Assembly: GCF_003971235.1 (NCBI RefSeq)
Contig: NZ_CP034661.1
Coordinates: 3,286,001-3,350,000, forward strand
Length of the DNA stretch: 64,000 bases
Direction: 5' to 3'
DNA from: Chryseobacterium aureum
GTDB taxonomy: Bacteria > Bacteroidota > Bacteroidia > Flavobacteriales > Weeksellaceae
Position 1 is the first letter of the stretch, and each line of letters begins with the position of its first letter. Shown here one piece after another: positions 46,181 to 53,338 of this stretch. Both the position numbers and the translations under genes were made by a program. Below the pieces are notes generated by a model. That model ran no database searches. It was not told where the DNA came from and saw only the letters and a list, made by a program, of their open reading frames with translations.

Positions 46181-46219
46181 TGGATATACTAATTTAGCTT
46201 CCAGTTAGAGTTAAGCATA
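46181..46219 (+). repeat. IS left inverted repeat
   Basis: Shares TGGATAT, TTCCAGT and AGTTAAGC blocks at matching positions with the reverse complement of 47404-47442. Preceded by AAG. Confidence 0.9.
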
Positions 46220-46237
46220 AAACCTTAATTTTAACGT

Positions 46238-46537
46238 ATGAAACAAGGGCGAAAAATCTATGATCCGGCTTTTAAAAAACAAGCAGTTCAATTGAGCTAT
46301 GAGCGATCTAATATTTCGGAACTGGCAAGAGAGCTGGGTATTGAAGTAACGATGCTTTACAAATGGAGAAAAGATTATCAGGAATTCGGAGAAAAGAGTT
46401 TTCCTGGGAAGGGTAATCTCAAACAAACTCCAGAGCAGGAAAAAATTCATGAATTAGAAAAAAGACTTAGAGATGCAGAGCTTGAGCGTGATATATTAAA
46501 AAAAGCAATCGCCATTTTTTCCAAGAGCGGTCGATGA
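46238..46537 (+). CDS. IS3-family transposase OrfA
   Basis: A 99-residue protein with a helix-turn-helix (ISELARELGIEVTMLYKWRKDY) and a C-terminal leucine-zipper-like helix (LEKRLRDAELERDILKKAIAIF). OrfA binds the IS ends. Its last codons contain the A-rich slippery site and overlap orfB by 4 bp (ATGA), with orfB in the -1 frame. Confidence 0.95.
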   Translation: MKQGRKIYDPAFKKQAVQLSYERSNISELARELGIEVTMLYKWRKDYQEFGEKSFPGKGNLKQTPEQEKIHELEKRLRDAELERDILKKAIAIFSKSGR

Positions 46538-47412
46538 AATACGAGTTCATTAAGAATCATGAATCTTTATTTCCGATTGAAAAAATGTGCAGTGTTTTAA
46601 AAGTAAGCTACAGTAGTTATTATAAATGGAAAGCAAGACCTCTTTCTAATAGAGAGAGACGAAAAAGAGAGATAAAAAAACAAATAACATCTATTTATTT
46701 TGCATCAAAGCAACGCTATGGAAGTCCCAGAATTACTGTAGAATTAGACTCATCAGGTTTTAAGACCTCCAGAATAACGGTTGCAAAATATATGAAAGAG
46801 CTTGGTTTAAGAAGTAAATTAAGCAGAAAATTTAGAGTAACAACAGATTCAAAACACAATTATTTGATTGCAGAGAACATCCTGAATAGAAACTTTTTGG
46901 TTGGCAGTCCATCCCAAGCTTGGGTCTCTGACATCACTTATCTCCAAACCAAAGATGGATTTTTATACCTGACAGCAATTATAGATTTGTTTGATCGAAA
47001 AGTAATTGGTTGGAGCTTAAGTACTGGGATGAGTACCACGGAGACAAGTTTAGCTGCCTGGAAAATGGCTGTCAAAAATAGAAAAGCGGACAGTAAATTA
47101 ATTTTTCACTCAGACAGAGGTGTTCAGTATGCAAGTAAAAAATTCACAAATACTCTTGCTTTTTATGGAGTAAAAAGGAGTATGAGCAGAAAAGGGAATT
47201 GTTGGGATAACGCAGTGGCTGAAAGCTTCTTCAAGTCATTGAAAACAGAACTAATTTACGGAAACAAGCTTATCACAAGAGAACAGATGGAACTTGAAAT
47301 TTTTGAATATATTGAAATATGGTACAATAAAAAAAGAAGGCACAGTACCCTGAATTATCAAACAATAGAAGAATTTAACAATCAAAATAAAATTTACAAA
47401 AATGTAGCTTAA
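46534..47412 (+). CDS. IS3-family transposase OrfB (DDE catalytic domain)
   Basis: A 292-residue rve-type integrase core preceded by an HTH_21 domain. The DDE motif residues are in WVSDITYLQ, HSDRGVQY and CWDNAVAESFFKSLK (the E preceded by the family DNA block). It is produced mainly as a fusion with OrfA by programmed frameshift. The stop lies within the right inverted repeat. Confidence 0.95.
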   Translation: MKYEFIKNHESLFPIEKMCSVLKVSYSSYYKWKARPLSNRERRKREIKKQITSIYFASKQRYGSPRITVELDSSGFKTSRITVAKYMKELGLRSKLSRKFRVTTDSKHNYLIAENILNRNFLVGSPSQAWVSDITYLQTKDGFLYLTAIIDLFDRKVIGWSLSTGMSTTETSLAAWKMAVKNRKADSKLIFHSDRGVQYASKKFTNTLAFYGVKRSMSRKGNCWDNAVAESFFKSLKTELIYGNKLITREQMELEIFEYIEIWYNKKRRHSTLNYQTIEEFNNQNKIYKNVA

Positions 47413-47442
47413 CTTATACTGGAAATTTTATTTGCATATCCA
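47404..47442 (-). repeat. IS right inverted repeat
   Basis: Reverse complement begins TGGATATGC and matches the left repeat in the TTCCAGT and AGTTAAGC blocks. Followed by the AAG duplication. Confidence 0.9.
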
Positions 47443-47458
47443 AAGTTTATTATTTTAA

Positions 47459-47923
47459 TTAATCAACATATTTTATTTTAGGTTGTGGAAACTTCTTGAT
47501 ATATTCTTTTGCTTTGTCAGGTTCAATAATATCAAATGAAGCTTTTCCTGTTGTTAGACCATAAGCTGGGCTAAGCCTTATGTAATAAGTCTTTCCCTCT
47601 TTAGCATTTATAGTAAAGAAATCTTTATTTTCAGTCTGATCCTTTCTAATCTTGTTGCCCTCAAAAGCTCCTTCTAAATTGTACTTACCCGCATCTACAT
47701 CCCAACACAAATAGTTTTTATAATCAAGCCTTCCTATCATATTTCCATTAGATGATAGGGTTATATAATAATGGCTTAATTTCCCTGTTGGTCTAATAAC
47801 ATAAATTCTTGCTTTGTTAGGAAGAACCTCTGTATTTATATTTGGAAAATCAACATATTGAGATGTTTGAGAATATAGGTAAGTTGAGAAAAATAAGATG
47901 ATTAGGAATAAAGTTTTTTTCAT
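47459..47923 (-). CDS. Secreted DUF2846-like protein
   Basis: A 154-residue exported protein with signal peptide MKKTLFLIILFFSTYLYSQ. The C-terminal 110 residues look like a small beta-sandwich of the DUF2846 type: ARIYVIRPTGKLSHYYITLSSNGNMIGRL, then CWDVDAGKYNLEGAF and INAKEGKTYYIRLSPAYG. The function is unknown. Without the IS insertion its stop would be about 24 bp from the start of the adhesin-E-like gene, so the two probably formed one operon. Confidence 0.78.
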   Translation of the reverse strand: MKKTLFLIILFFSTYLYSQTSQYVDFPNINTEVLPNKARIYVIRPTGKLSHYYITLSSNGNMIGRLDYKNYLCWDVDAGKYNLEGAFEGNKIRKDQTENKDFFTINAKEGKTYYIRLSPAYGLTTGKASFDIIEPDKAKEYIKKFPQPKIKYVD

Positions 47924-48007
47924 TGTTTTAAGTTTATTTAGTTAGCAAATTAATTGTAATTCATGTTTATACATTACGGGAAACCATAAATGCTCAAAAT
48001 TCAATAT

Positions 48008-48021
48008 TGCCATATATGGCA
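48008..48021. promoter_or_regulatory. 14-bp palindrome, likely XRE operator
   Basis: TGCCATATATGGCA is a perfect palindrome 51 bp before the XRE regulator start codon. A half-site ATGGCA recurs at 48064-48069. The position fits an autoregulatory operator. Confidence 0.5.
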
Positions 48022-48071
48022 TTACAATCTGTAAATATATTAAGTTCCTTTGACTTGACAAATATGGCAAG

Positions 48072-48299
48072 TTGGAAAAATCAGAAATATTAAAATTAAT
48101 TGGTAAAAGAATTAAAGAGTTGAGAATACAGAAAGGTATCTCTCAAGCTGATTTAGTGGGAAGAATGGAAGGAAATATTGACCCAACTAATATATCAAGA
48201 ATTGAAGCAGGAAGGACTAATCCTACAGTTATTACTCTTTACAGAATTGCAGAAGCCTTAGAGGTTGATATCAAAGCATTGCTTGATGTTCAGGACTAG
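48072..48299 (+). CDS. XRE-family helix-turn-helix regulator
   Basis: A 75-residue DNA-binding protein, almost entirely a HTH_3 domain: IGKRIKELRIQKGISQADLVGRMEGNIDPTNISRIEAGRTNPTVITLYRIAEALEVDIKALL. The start codon is TTG at 48072; no better one gives the first helix. It is probably a small regulator of the element, possibly of its own promoter through the palindrome at 48008. Confidence 0.88.
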   Translation: MEKSEILKLIGKRIKELRIQKGISQADLVGRMEGNIDPTNISRIEAGRTNPTVITLYRIAEALEVDIKALLDVQD

Positions 48300-48428
48300 A
48301 TTGTGTCTTTAAGCAAATTTTGCAACATTGTAAGCCAAAGTTTTCAAGAAAAACTTTATCAAAGTGTTTATTCTTAAAATTACCATTCCACATAAAATAA
48401 TCTATAAGTAATTTTCGTATTGTTCTTT

Positions 48429-49235
48429 TTATTTCAAATGAGTTTTCCAGAAATTTAATAATCTTTCATATCCATAATTATCAATAAAAGAAGAACTCAA
48501 TAATTTTTCATTATAATATTTAGAAAGATATTGTCTGATTTCCATTTCTGTTTTTTGAGGAAGAAAATCAAATTTTGCAAGATGCTGCATAGTCAATGAG
48601 TTACATATCAACTCTCTTTGATCTAACAATTCTCGAATAGTTTTTGTAAAGCTTTCCAAAGAAAAAGAATCATCAACTCTTGTATAACCCCTGTTGGAAT
48701 ATGTTTCTTTAAAAATAAAATTTTGACGTAGAAAAGGAAGATTATATTTTTTTGAGAAGTATGTATTATAATGAAAAACCACAATCTGATTTCCTTCAAT
48801 ACCTTTTTTATCAATCAACTCAGAATACTTATTAATTGTGAACCATTGCCTAAAACTATCAACCAATTTTTTAGCATGCTCATTAGTAAAACCATTAATA
48901 TCAAAGGGTACTTTATAATCTAAGAAATCTTTTGTTAGGACTTGACAATCTTTAAAAAGATGATATTTTAGATTTCCTCCTTTAGCATTAACAAACCTAA
49001 AGTCATCTTTTTGTGGCTCTACAAACTTTAATACTTTAATATTTTCATACGAGTCATTTTCAAGTAAATACTTGATGCTATGAAGCCTTTTAAGATCTAA
49101 GCTATTAAATAACTTTAATAATCTCTTACTTTCTAAAAAACCTTCAAATAACTTATCAATATCAAAATTTAAATCAGATTCAGGATCTATGTCCATTACT
49201 AATCTATTAAAAACAGTATTGGTAATATACGCCAT
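48429..49235 (-). CDS. Uncharacterised element protein with KYHL-C motif
   Basis: A 268-residue soluble protein without signal peptide. The middle contains GGNLKYHLFKDCQVLTKDFLDYKVP, a short His/Cys block I have seen in Bacteroidota accessory-region proteins, followed by INGFTNEHAKKLVDSFRQWFTINKYSEL. Predicted to be mostly helical at the C-terminus. No enzymatic family is recognisable. It stands alone on the minus strand. Confidence 0.72.
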   Translation of the reverse strand: MAYITNTVFNRLVMDIDPESDLNFDIDKLFEGFLESKRLLKLFNSLDLKRLHSIKYLLENDSYENIKVLKFVEPQKDDFRFVNAKGGNLKYHLFKDCQVLTKDFLDYKVPFDINGFTNEHAKKLVDSFRQWFTINKYSELIDKKGIEGNQIVVFHYNTYFSKKYNLPFLRQNFIFKETYSNRGYTRVDDSFSLESFTKTIRELLDQRELICNSLTMQHLAKFDFLPQKTEMEIRQYLSKYYNEKLLSSSFIDNYGYERLLNFWKTHLK

Positions 49236-49725
49236 AATGTAAATTTAGAAAAAACAATTTGGCTATTTGTTAGTTATATAGATTTTTACTGCTTATTTCT
49301 TTTGTCTAACCCCCATTTCATCTAGAAGCCTATGAGTACCCTTATTTCAGTCACTATTAGCACCCCTACATTTAATCTAGTAGCTAAGAGAATATTATGA
49401 TTTAGCTATTATATATATGTAGTAAGATTTAGCCATTTGCCTTGAATTTGGATTATTTAGAGTGATATTTAGCTCCTGTGCGCAAGTGTGAATAATTTTA
49501 GAATTAAAATAATCACAGTAATACAATAGAGTCATGAGTGACAAAGGGCCAAAATACTTGAGAACTCATTTCAATACAGCTCTTTACCACTAGATTAAAA
49601 TGTAAACTGTTAGTATTGTTTTGTTTATATTGACTGATTGTTGAAAACTAAACTCAGGATAAAATAGCACTTTGGTACTTATAATCATTTATAATGCTAT
49701 GATACTGGAAGCATAAGCAACTCAA
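49236..49725. other. Intergenic region, 490 bp
   Basis: No credible gene. AT-rich and without a strong hairpin; the sequence 49320-49500 has repeated AGCTATT/TAGCTA-like words (about 49388 and 49402) but nothing I can name. Confidence 0.5.
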
Positions 49726-50172
49726 TTATAAAACTCCATCATCTGCAAAACTGTAATAATTATCCTTTGAAATAATTAAGTGATCCAATACTGTTATATC
49801 CATTAAATTACAGGCAGATTTCAATTTTTCAGTAATATCAGTATCTGCTTTACTAGGGCTGAGGTTTCCACTTGGATGATTGTGGGAAATAATAATTCCA
49901 CTAGCAAGACTTTTAAGAGCTATTGAAAGGACTATTTTAACATCTATGATGCTAGATGACATTCCTCCTTTTGATAAATCATAAACTCCCAGAACCTTAT
50001 TAGATCTATTGAGTAGCAATATCTTTACTTCTTCCAACATTTCTATTGTGTCTAGATTCCAGTGGTTGATTATAAGGCTGTAAGTTTCTCTGCTATTACT
50101 TATTTTTTGTTCAGACACTATATGTGCAGAGTAAGAAACAAGTAATTCTGCAACTTTTGTATTTGTTCTCAT
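49726..50172 (-). CDS. RadC-like JAB-domain protein
   Basis: About 148 residues from ATG at 50172 (MRTNTKVAELLVSYSAH), the start that matches mobile RadC proteins of Bacteroidota. The JAMM metal motif is intact: Glu in the N-terminal helix region, HNHPSGNLSPSKAD (about 97-110) with the second His/Asp ligands. These short RadC homologues are frequent on mobile elements and phages. A role in DNA repair or recombination is suspected but the biochemical activity is not established. Confidence 0.88.
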   Translation of the reverse strand: MRTNTKVAELLVSYSAHIVSEQKISNSRETYSLIINHWNLDTIEMLEEVKILLLNRSNKVLGVYDLSKGGMSSSIIDVKIVLSIALKSLASGIIISHNHPSGNLSPSKADTDITEKLKSACNLMDITVLDHLIISKDNYYSFADDGVL

Positions 50173-50299
50173 ATAAAGATTAAGGTTGTTAGTGAATGAA
50201 TAATCTAAAAAGTACGAGTTTCTGTATTTACTATATATAATCCTGCAAAAACTCATACTTTTTCTAATAGATTACATTAGATAATAAAGAATTAAACAT

Positions 50300-50430
50300 G
50301 TCCATTTTGTGCAGAAGTATATAGTATTACCACACAGAATGGACATTTTCTTGTTGAATAAAAAAAATAAAATACGTCCAAAATCCTTAAAACATATATA
50401 TATATATGGATTCAGAAAAATGGACGTATT
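50300..50430. repeat. Twin inverted repeats with shared GTCCA core
   Basis: First hairpin: GTCCATTTTGTG (50300-50311) and CACAGAATGGAC (50333-50344). Second: AATACGTCCA (50371-50380) and TGGACGTATT (50421-50430) with inner ATCC/GGAT and an (AT)n loop. The second arm ends 19 bp before the stop of the gene at 50449. It could terminate that transcript, or be an origin or nick-related site of the element. Confidence 0.55.
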
Positions 50431-50448
50431 GGATTTGTACTTTAGAGC

Positions 50449-50799
50449 CTATGCAAAGGCTTCTTCAAGCTGTGTTGCTAGTTTCTCTTCTGAGCTTTCT
50501 ACACCTTCAGGAAGATAGATGTATTTATGGTTCAGGGTAACTTCCTCACCAGATTCTTTGATTGTGTACTGATAAGGCTCTGTAGTGATTTTAGAGATTT
50601 TACCTGCCATTTGAGAGCCTATTAAGCCTTTACAGGTTTCTTCATCAAATGTAGTTGATACAGTAGCTTTCTTGGCTGTAGCATAGTATTGACCTGTGGC
50701 TTTGCTTAATACCATCTCAATACCACCCTGTACCTCTAGAAGATAAAAGTTTGTTCCATCCTCTTTCTGTCTTGTTTTGTAACTGATAATTCTAACCAT
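50449..50799 (-). CDS. Conserved element protein of unknown function
   Basis: A 116-residue protein beginning MVRIISYKTRQKEDGTNFYLLEVQGG, with beta-strand-like segments and an acidic C-terminal tail (SSEEKLATQLEEAFA). I remember similar short proteins on flavobacterial plasmids and conjugative elements, without known function. It is the only gene between RadC and the restriction cassette. Confidence 0.72.
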   Translation of the reverse strand: MVRIISYKTRQKEDGTNFYLLEVQGGIEMVLSKATGQYYATAKKATVSTTFDEETCKGLIGSQMAGKISKITTEPYQYTIKESGEEVTLNHKYIYLPEGVESSEEKLATQLEEAFA

Positions 50800-51102
50800 T
50801 GTTTTAAGTTTTTGAGTTATAAAATGATCTCTCTAAGAAGCAAGCTTGCAGCAAGCCAAACTTTACTTTAAACTAAAGTTCAATCTGCCTGAAAACTTGT
50901 TTGCTCAAAAGAAGGTACGGGGGAATCCCGCTATCCATAATAAGTGGGGGTGTTGGGTGTAGGAAAGGTTGTGAGAGTATAAATTATAAAATTTTTTTAA
51001 TAATTTTTGTAATGTATCAGAATAAAAGTATTTGATAGTGAAATAACAAGATTATCTTGTAGTTAATATTAAAATTGAAGATATTTACTTAAATTAGAGG
51101 GT
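50800..51102. other. Intergenic region before the restriction cassette
   Basis: 303 bp. It contains a palindrome GCAAGCTTGC (50840-50849) followed by a second AGCAAGC, and an unusually G-rich stretch (about 50919-50972) with GTACGGGGGAATCCCGC and GTGGGGGTGTTGGGTG that stands out from its AT-rich surroundings. The last 60 bp are AT-rich and hold the promoter of the cassette, which I could not pin down. Confidence 0.55.
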
Positions 51103-51597
51103 ATGTTAAAAGATGTTCTTCAGTGTAATTTAGATGTAGTATTTTGTGGTACAGCCAAAGGCACATTATCTGTTATGAAGGGATTTTATTATGCAGCTAA
51201 AGGAAATCAATTTTACCATATTTTACATAAAGCAGGATTTACTTCAAATCTTTTAATACCTGCAGAGTGTTACAAAATAAATCAGTACAGTATAGGTTTA
51301 ATAGACTTGGTGCACAACCAGCATGGAAATGATAATGAAATAGATGAAACAAATTATGATGTAGATACTTTTAGTAATAAAATAAAAATTTTCAAGCCAA
51401 AAATTGTTGCATTCAATGGTAAAAAAGCAGCCGCATTTGCTTTAGGGTACCAAGGGAAAACTAAACATGTAAATTATGGAGAACAAAATCAAATGATAGG
51501 TGAGAGTAAACTTTTTGTATTGCCCTCCACTTCTGGAAGTGCAAGAAGATTTTGGGATGAAAGTCATTGGTTTGAATTAAAAAAGTGTTACGGATAG
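51103..51597 (+). CDS. MUG/TDG-type mismatch-specific DNA glycosylase
   Basis: A 164-residue uracil-DNA-glycosylase-fold protein. The N-terminal DVVFCGTAKGTLSVMKGFYYAAKGNQFYHILHKAGFT corresponds to the GINPG-type nucleotide-pocket region, and LPSTSGSARRFWDESHWF to the NPSGLN-type loop near the C-terminus. The family removes T or U from T:G and U:G mismatches. It is followed directly by vsr, also a T:G repair enzyme, and the cassette contains an m5C methyltransferase. Repair of deaminated methylcytosine is therefore the likely role. The archaeal plasmid enzyme MIG next to a restriction-modification system is a precedent. Confidence 0.82.
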   Translation: MLKDVLQCNLDVVFCGTAKGTLSVMKGFYYAAKGNQFYHILHKAGFTSNLLIPAECYKINQYSIGLIDLVHNQHGNDNEIDETNYDVDTFSNKIKIFKPKIVAFNGKKAAAFALGYQGKTKHVNYGEQNQMIGESKLFVLPSTSGSARRFWDESHWFELKKCYG

Positions 51598-51730
51598 TAA
51601 TTATTCCGTAAAATACTTTTATAAAAAGCATCTAATAAACTTAAATAGTAATGCATACCTTCTTAAAGATTAGTTATGGATAAATTGCATAAATGAATTA
51701 ATTTAAGATGAATAAAGAATTGTTTAGATC

Positions 51731-52153
51731 ATGGATAATTTAACCCCAGAACAACGAAGGAAAAATATGCAGGCAATCAAAAGTACTGAAACTAAAGAAG
51801 AAGTACTGTTGGCTAAAGCATTATGGAGATTGGGATATAGATATAGAAAAAACAGTAAAAAAATATTTGGAAAGCCTGATATAAGCTTTTCAAAATATAA
51901 AATAGCTATATTCGTAGATGGTGAATTTTTTCATGGGAAAGACTGGGAAAACCAAAAGAATAGAATAAAAACTAATAGAGATTATTGGATTCCAAAAATT
52001 GAGAGAAATATACAGAGAGATAAAAAGGTTACTGAATATCTGCTGTCAAATAATTGGAAAGTGATAAGGTTTTGGAGTAAGGAAGTTAAAAAAAATCTTT
52101 CTTCCTGCTTAGAATTAATTCAACAAGAGATCTCAGCTATAAAGAATACTTAA
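51731..52153 (+). CDS. vsr: Very short patch repair endonuclease Vsr
   Basis: A 140-residue nuclease that nicks 5' of the T in T:G mismatches arising at methylated cytosines. The start MDNLTPEQRRKNMQAIKSTETK is typical. Catalytic Asp50 is in FGKPDISF, and IAIFVDGEFFHGKDW follows, with His68. The pair of Cys flanking the FWH block in E. coli Vsr (zinc site) reads Glu and Lys here, so structural zinc is likely absent. Only 1 bp (no gap) separates its stop from the next gene, so they are cotranscribed. The target sequence should overlap that of the methyltransferase at 57294. Confidence 0.92.
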   Translation: MDNLTPEQRRKNMQAIKSTETKEEVLLAKALWRLGYRYRKNSKKIFGKPDISFSKYKIAIFVDGEFFHGKDWENQKNRIKTNRDYWIPKIERNIQRDKKVTEYLLSNNWKVIRFWSKEVKKNLSSCLELIQQEISAIKNT

Positions 52154-53338
52154 ATGTTTTTAAATGTACAAACACAGCAAAAGATTAAAGAATATCAGGA
52201 GAAATTAAAAGCTATAGGAGCTTTATCTAAACTCTTCAGTGAATCTGACAAGCCTTATATTCAATACAGAGCAGCAGAGAATATATTTTGTGATGTTTTT
52301 GGTGCTGAAAATCTTGCTAGAGCTGATGGAGCATATGATGCAGTAATAGACAATTGTGGGATTGGTATTAAAACCTTTGTACTAAGTGGTGCTTCAAAGA
52401 TTGAAAAGATTGCTGAGTTTAATTCAGACAGTTCAATGCTAAGAACACTCCGCGGACGTGATCTTGCAAATAAATTAGCTGATTTGAGAAACGAAAGAAT
52501 TTTATTAGCAGATAGAGCTTATAATATTGATAAAAGAGTTTACCACATTCTTGGAAGAGATAAAGGTGTAATAAAAATCTTTGAAGATAACTATGAACTA
52601 ATCGATAAAGAATCTATAGAAATAATTTCTGATACTGCTGTAACTCTAAAGTTTAAGGATGCTTTTAATGAATATACTTTTAACCACTCTAAAAGTGTAT
52701 TAATGAAAAGATTTATAGTTCCTGATAACTGCCAAACTGTAGAAGTTGAGATCCTTAATGATCCTCTTGCTCTATTGATAAATGCAACTACTAATCCAAG
52801 TGTTCAAATTGAAAATATCAATACTTATATAGAACCAACTAATCAAATTGCCCAAAATGAATTAACTCCCGGAGAAGATTATATAATACTTCCTTTATAT
52901 TCTGCAAAAAGAAAAGCTTCAGGGCATAGTGATATAGTTCCTGAAAAAAGCCAGTTAAATCAATGGAATGCAGGTGGAAGAGCAAGAGATTTTGGAGAAG
53001 TATACATTCCTATACCTACAGATATTAAACATGTTGCACCAGATTTTCTCCCACCAAGGGAAACTCCTTTCACATTGGTAATACCTAGTGGCGAAGAGCT
53101 TTCTGCAAAAGTTTGTCAAGCTAATGATAAGGCTTTAATGACTAATCCAAATAATGCACTGTCAGACTGGATGCTGAGAGATATTTTGAATTTAGAGCAA
53201 GGAGAATTGCTTACTTATGATAAACTTATTGAAATTGGTTACGATAGTGTTAAGATAACAAAAGCACCTGATAATAAATTTTATATTGATTTCACAAAGT
53301 TAGATGAGTACGAAACATTCTTAGAAACAATTTCATAA
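52154..53338 (+). CDS. Restriction-endonuclease-like protein (NgoFVII-like C-terminus)
   Basis: A 394-residue protein in the restriction cassette. The N-terminal domain contains NLARADGAYDAVIDNCGIGIKTFVLSG (about 53-79), arranged like a PD-(D/E)XK site with acidic residues followed by G-I-K. The C-terminal third (about 230-390) has blocks LNQWNAGGRARDFGEVYIPIP, FTLVIPSGEELSAKVCQ and ALMTNPNNALSDWMLRDILNLEQGELLTYDKL, which I associate with the DNA-recognition part of NgoFVII-family endonucleases. NgoFVII itself uses a phospholipase-D nuclease domain, so this would be a different nuclease joined to a similar reader. It overlaps the next gene by 1 nt. Confidence 0.68.
   Translation: MFLNVQTQQKIKEYQEKLKAIGALSKLFSESDKPYIQYRAAENIFCDVFGAENLARADGAYDAVIDNCGIGIKTFVLSGASKIEKIAEFNSDSSMLRTLRGRDLANKLADLRNERILLADRAYNIDKRVYHILGRDKGVIKIFEDNYELIDKESIEIISDTAVTLKFKDAFNEYTFNHSKSVLMKRFIVPDNCQTVEVEILNDPLALLINATTNPSVQIENINTYIEPTNQIAQNELTPGEDYIILPLYSAKRKASGHSDIVPEKSQLNQWNAGGRARDFGEVYIPIPTDIKHVAPDFLPPRETPFTLVIPSGEELSAKVCQANDKALMTNPNNALSDWMLRDILNLEQGELLTYDKLIEIGYDSVKITKAPDNKFYIDFTKLDEYETFLETIS

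Larger units (their letters stand above)
46181..47442 (+). mobile_element. IS3-family insertion sequence, complete
   Basis: A 1262-bp element bounded by imperfect terminal inverted repeats beginning TGGATAT (left 46181-46219, right 47404-47442), with TG...CA ends. The flanking 3 bp AAG (46178-46180 and 47443-47445) is a target duplication, as expected for IS3. It encodes OrfA and OrfB with an A7G slippery run (TTAAAAAAAGC, around 46496-46505) for the -1 frameshift that makes the OrfAB transposase. All parts look functional. Confidence 0.93.

Noticed and set aside
50371..50430. CRISPR-like array in the AT repeat
   Set aside because: There are only two inverted repeats and no regularly spaced direct repeats or cas genes.
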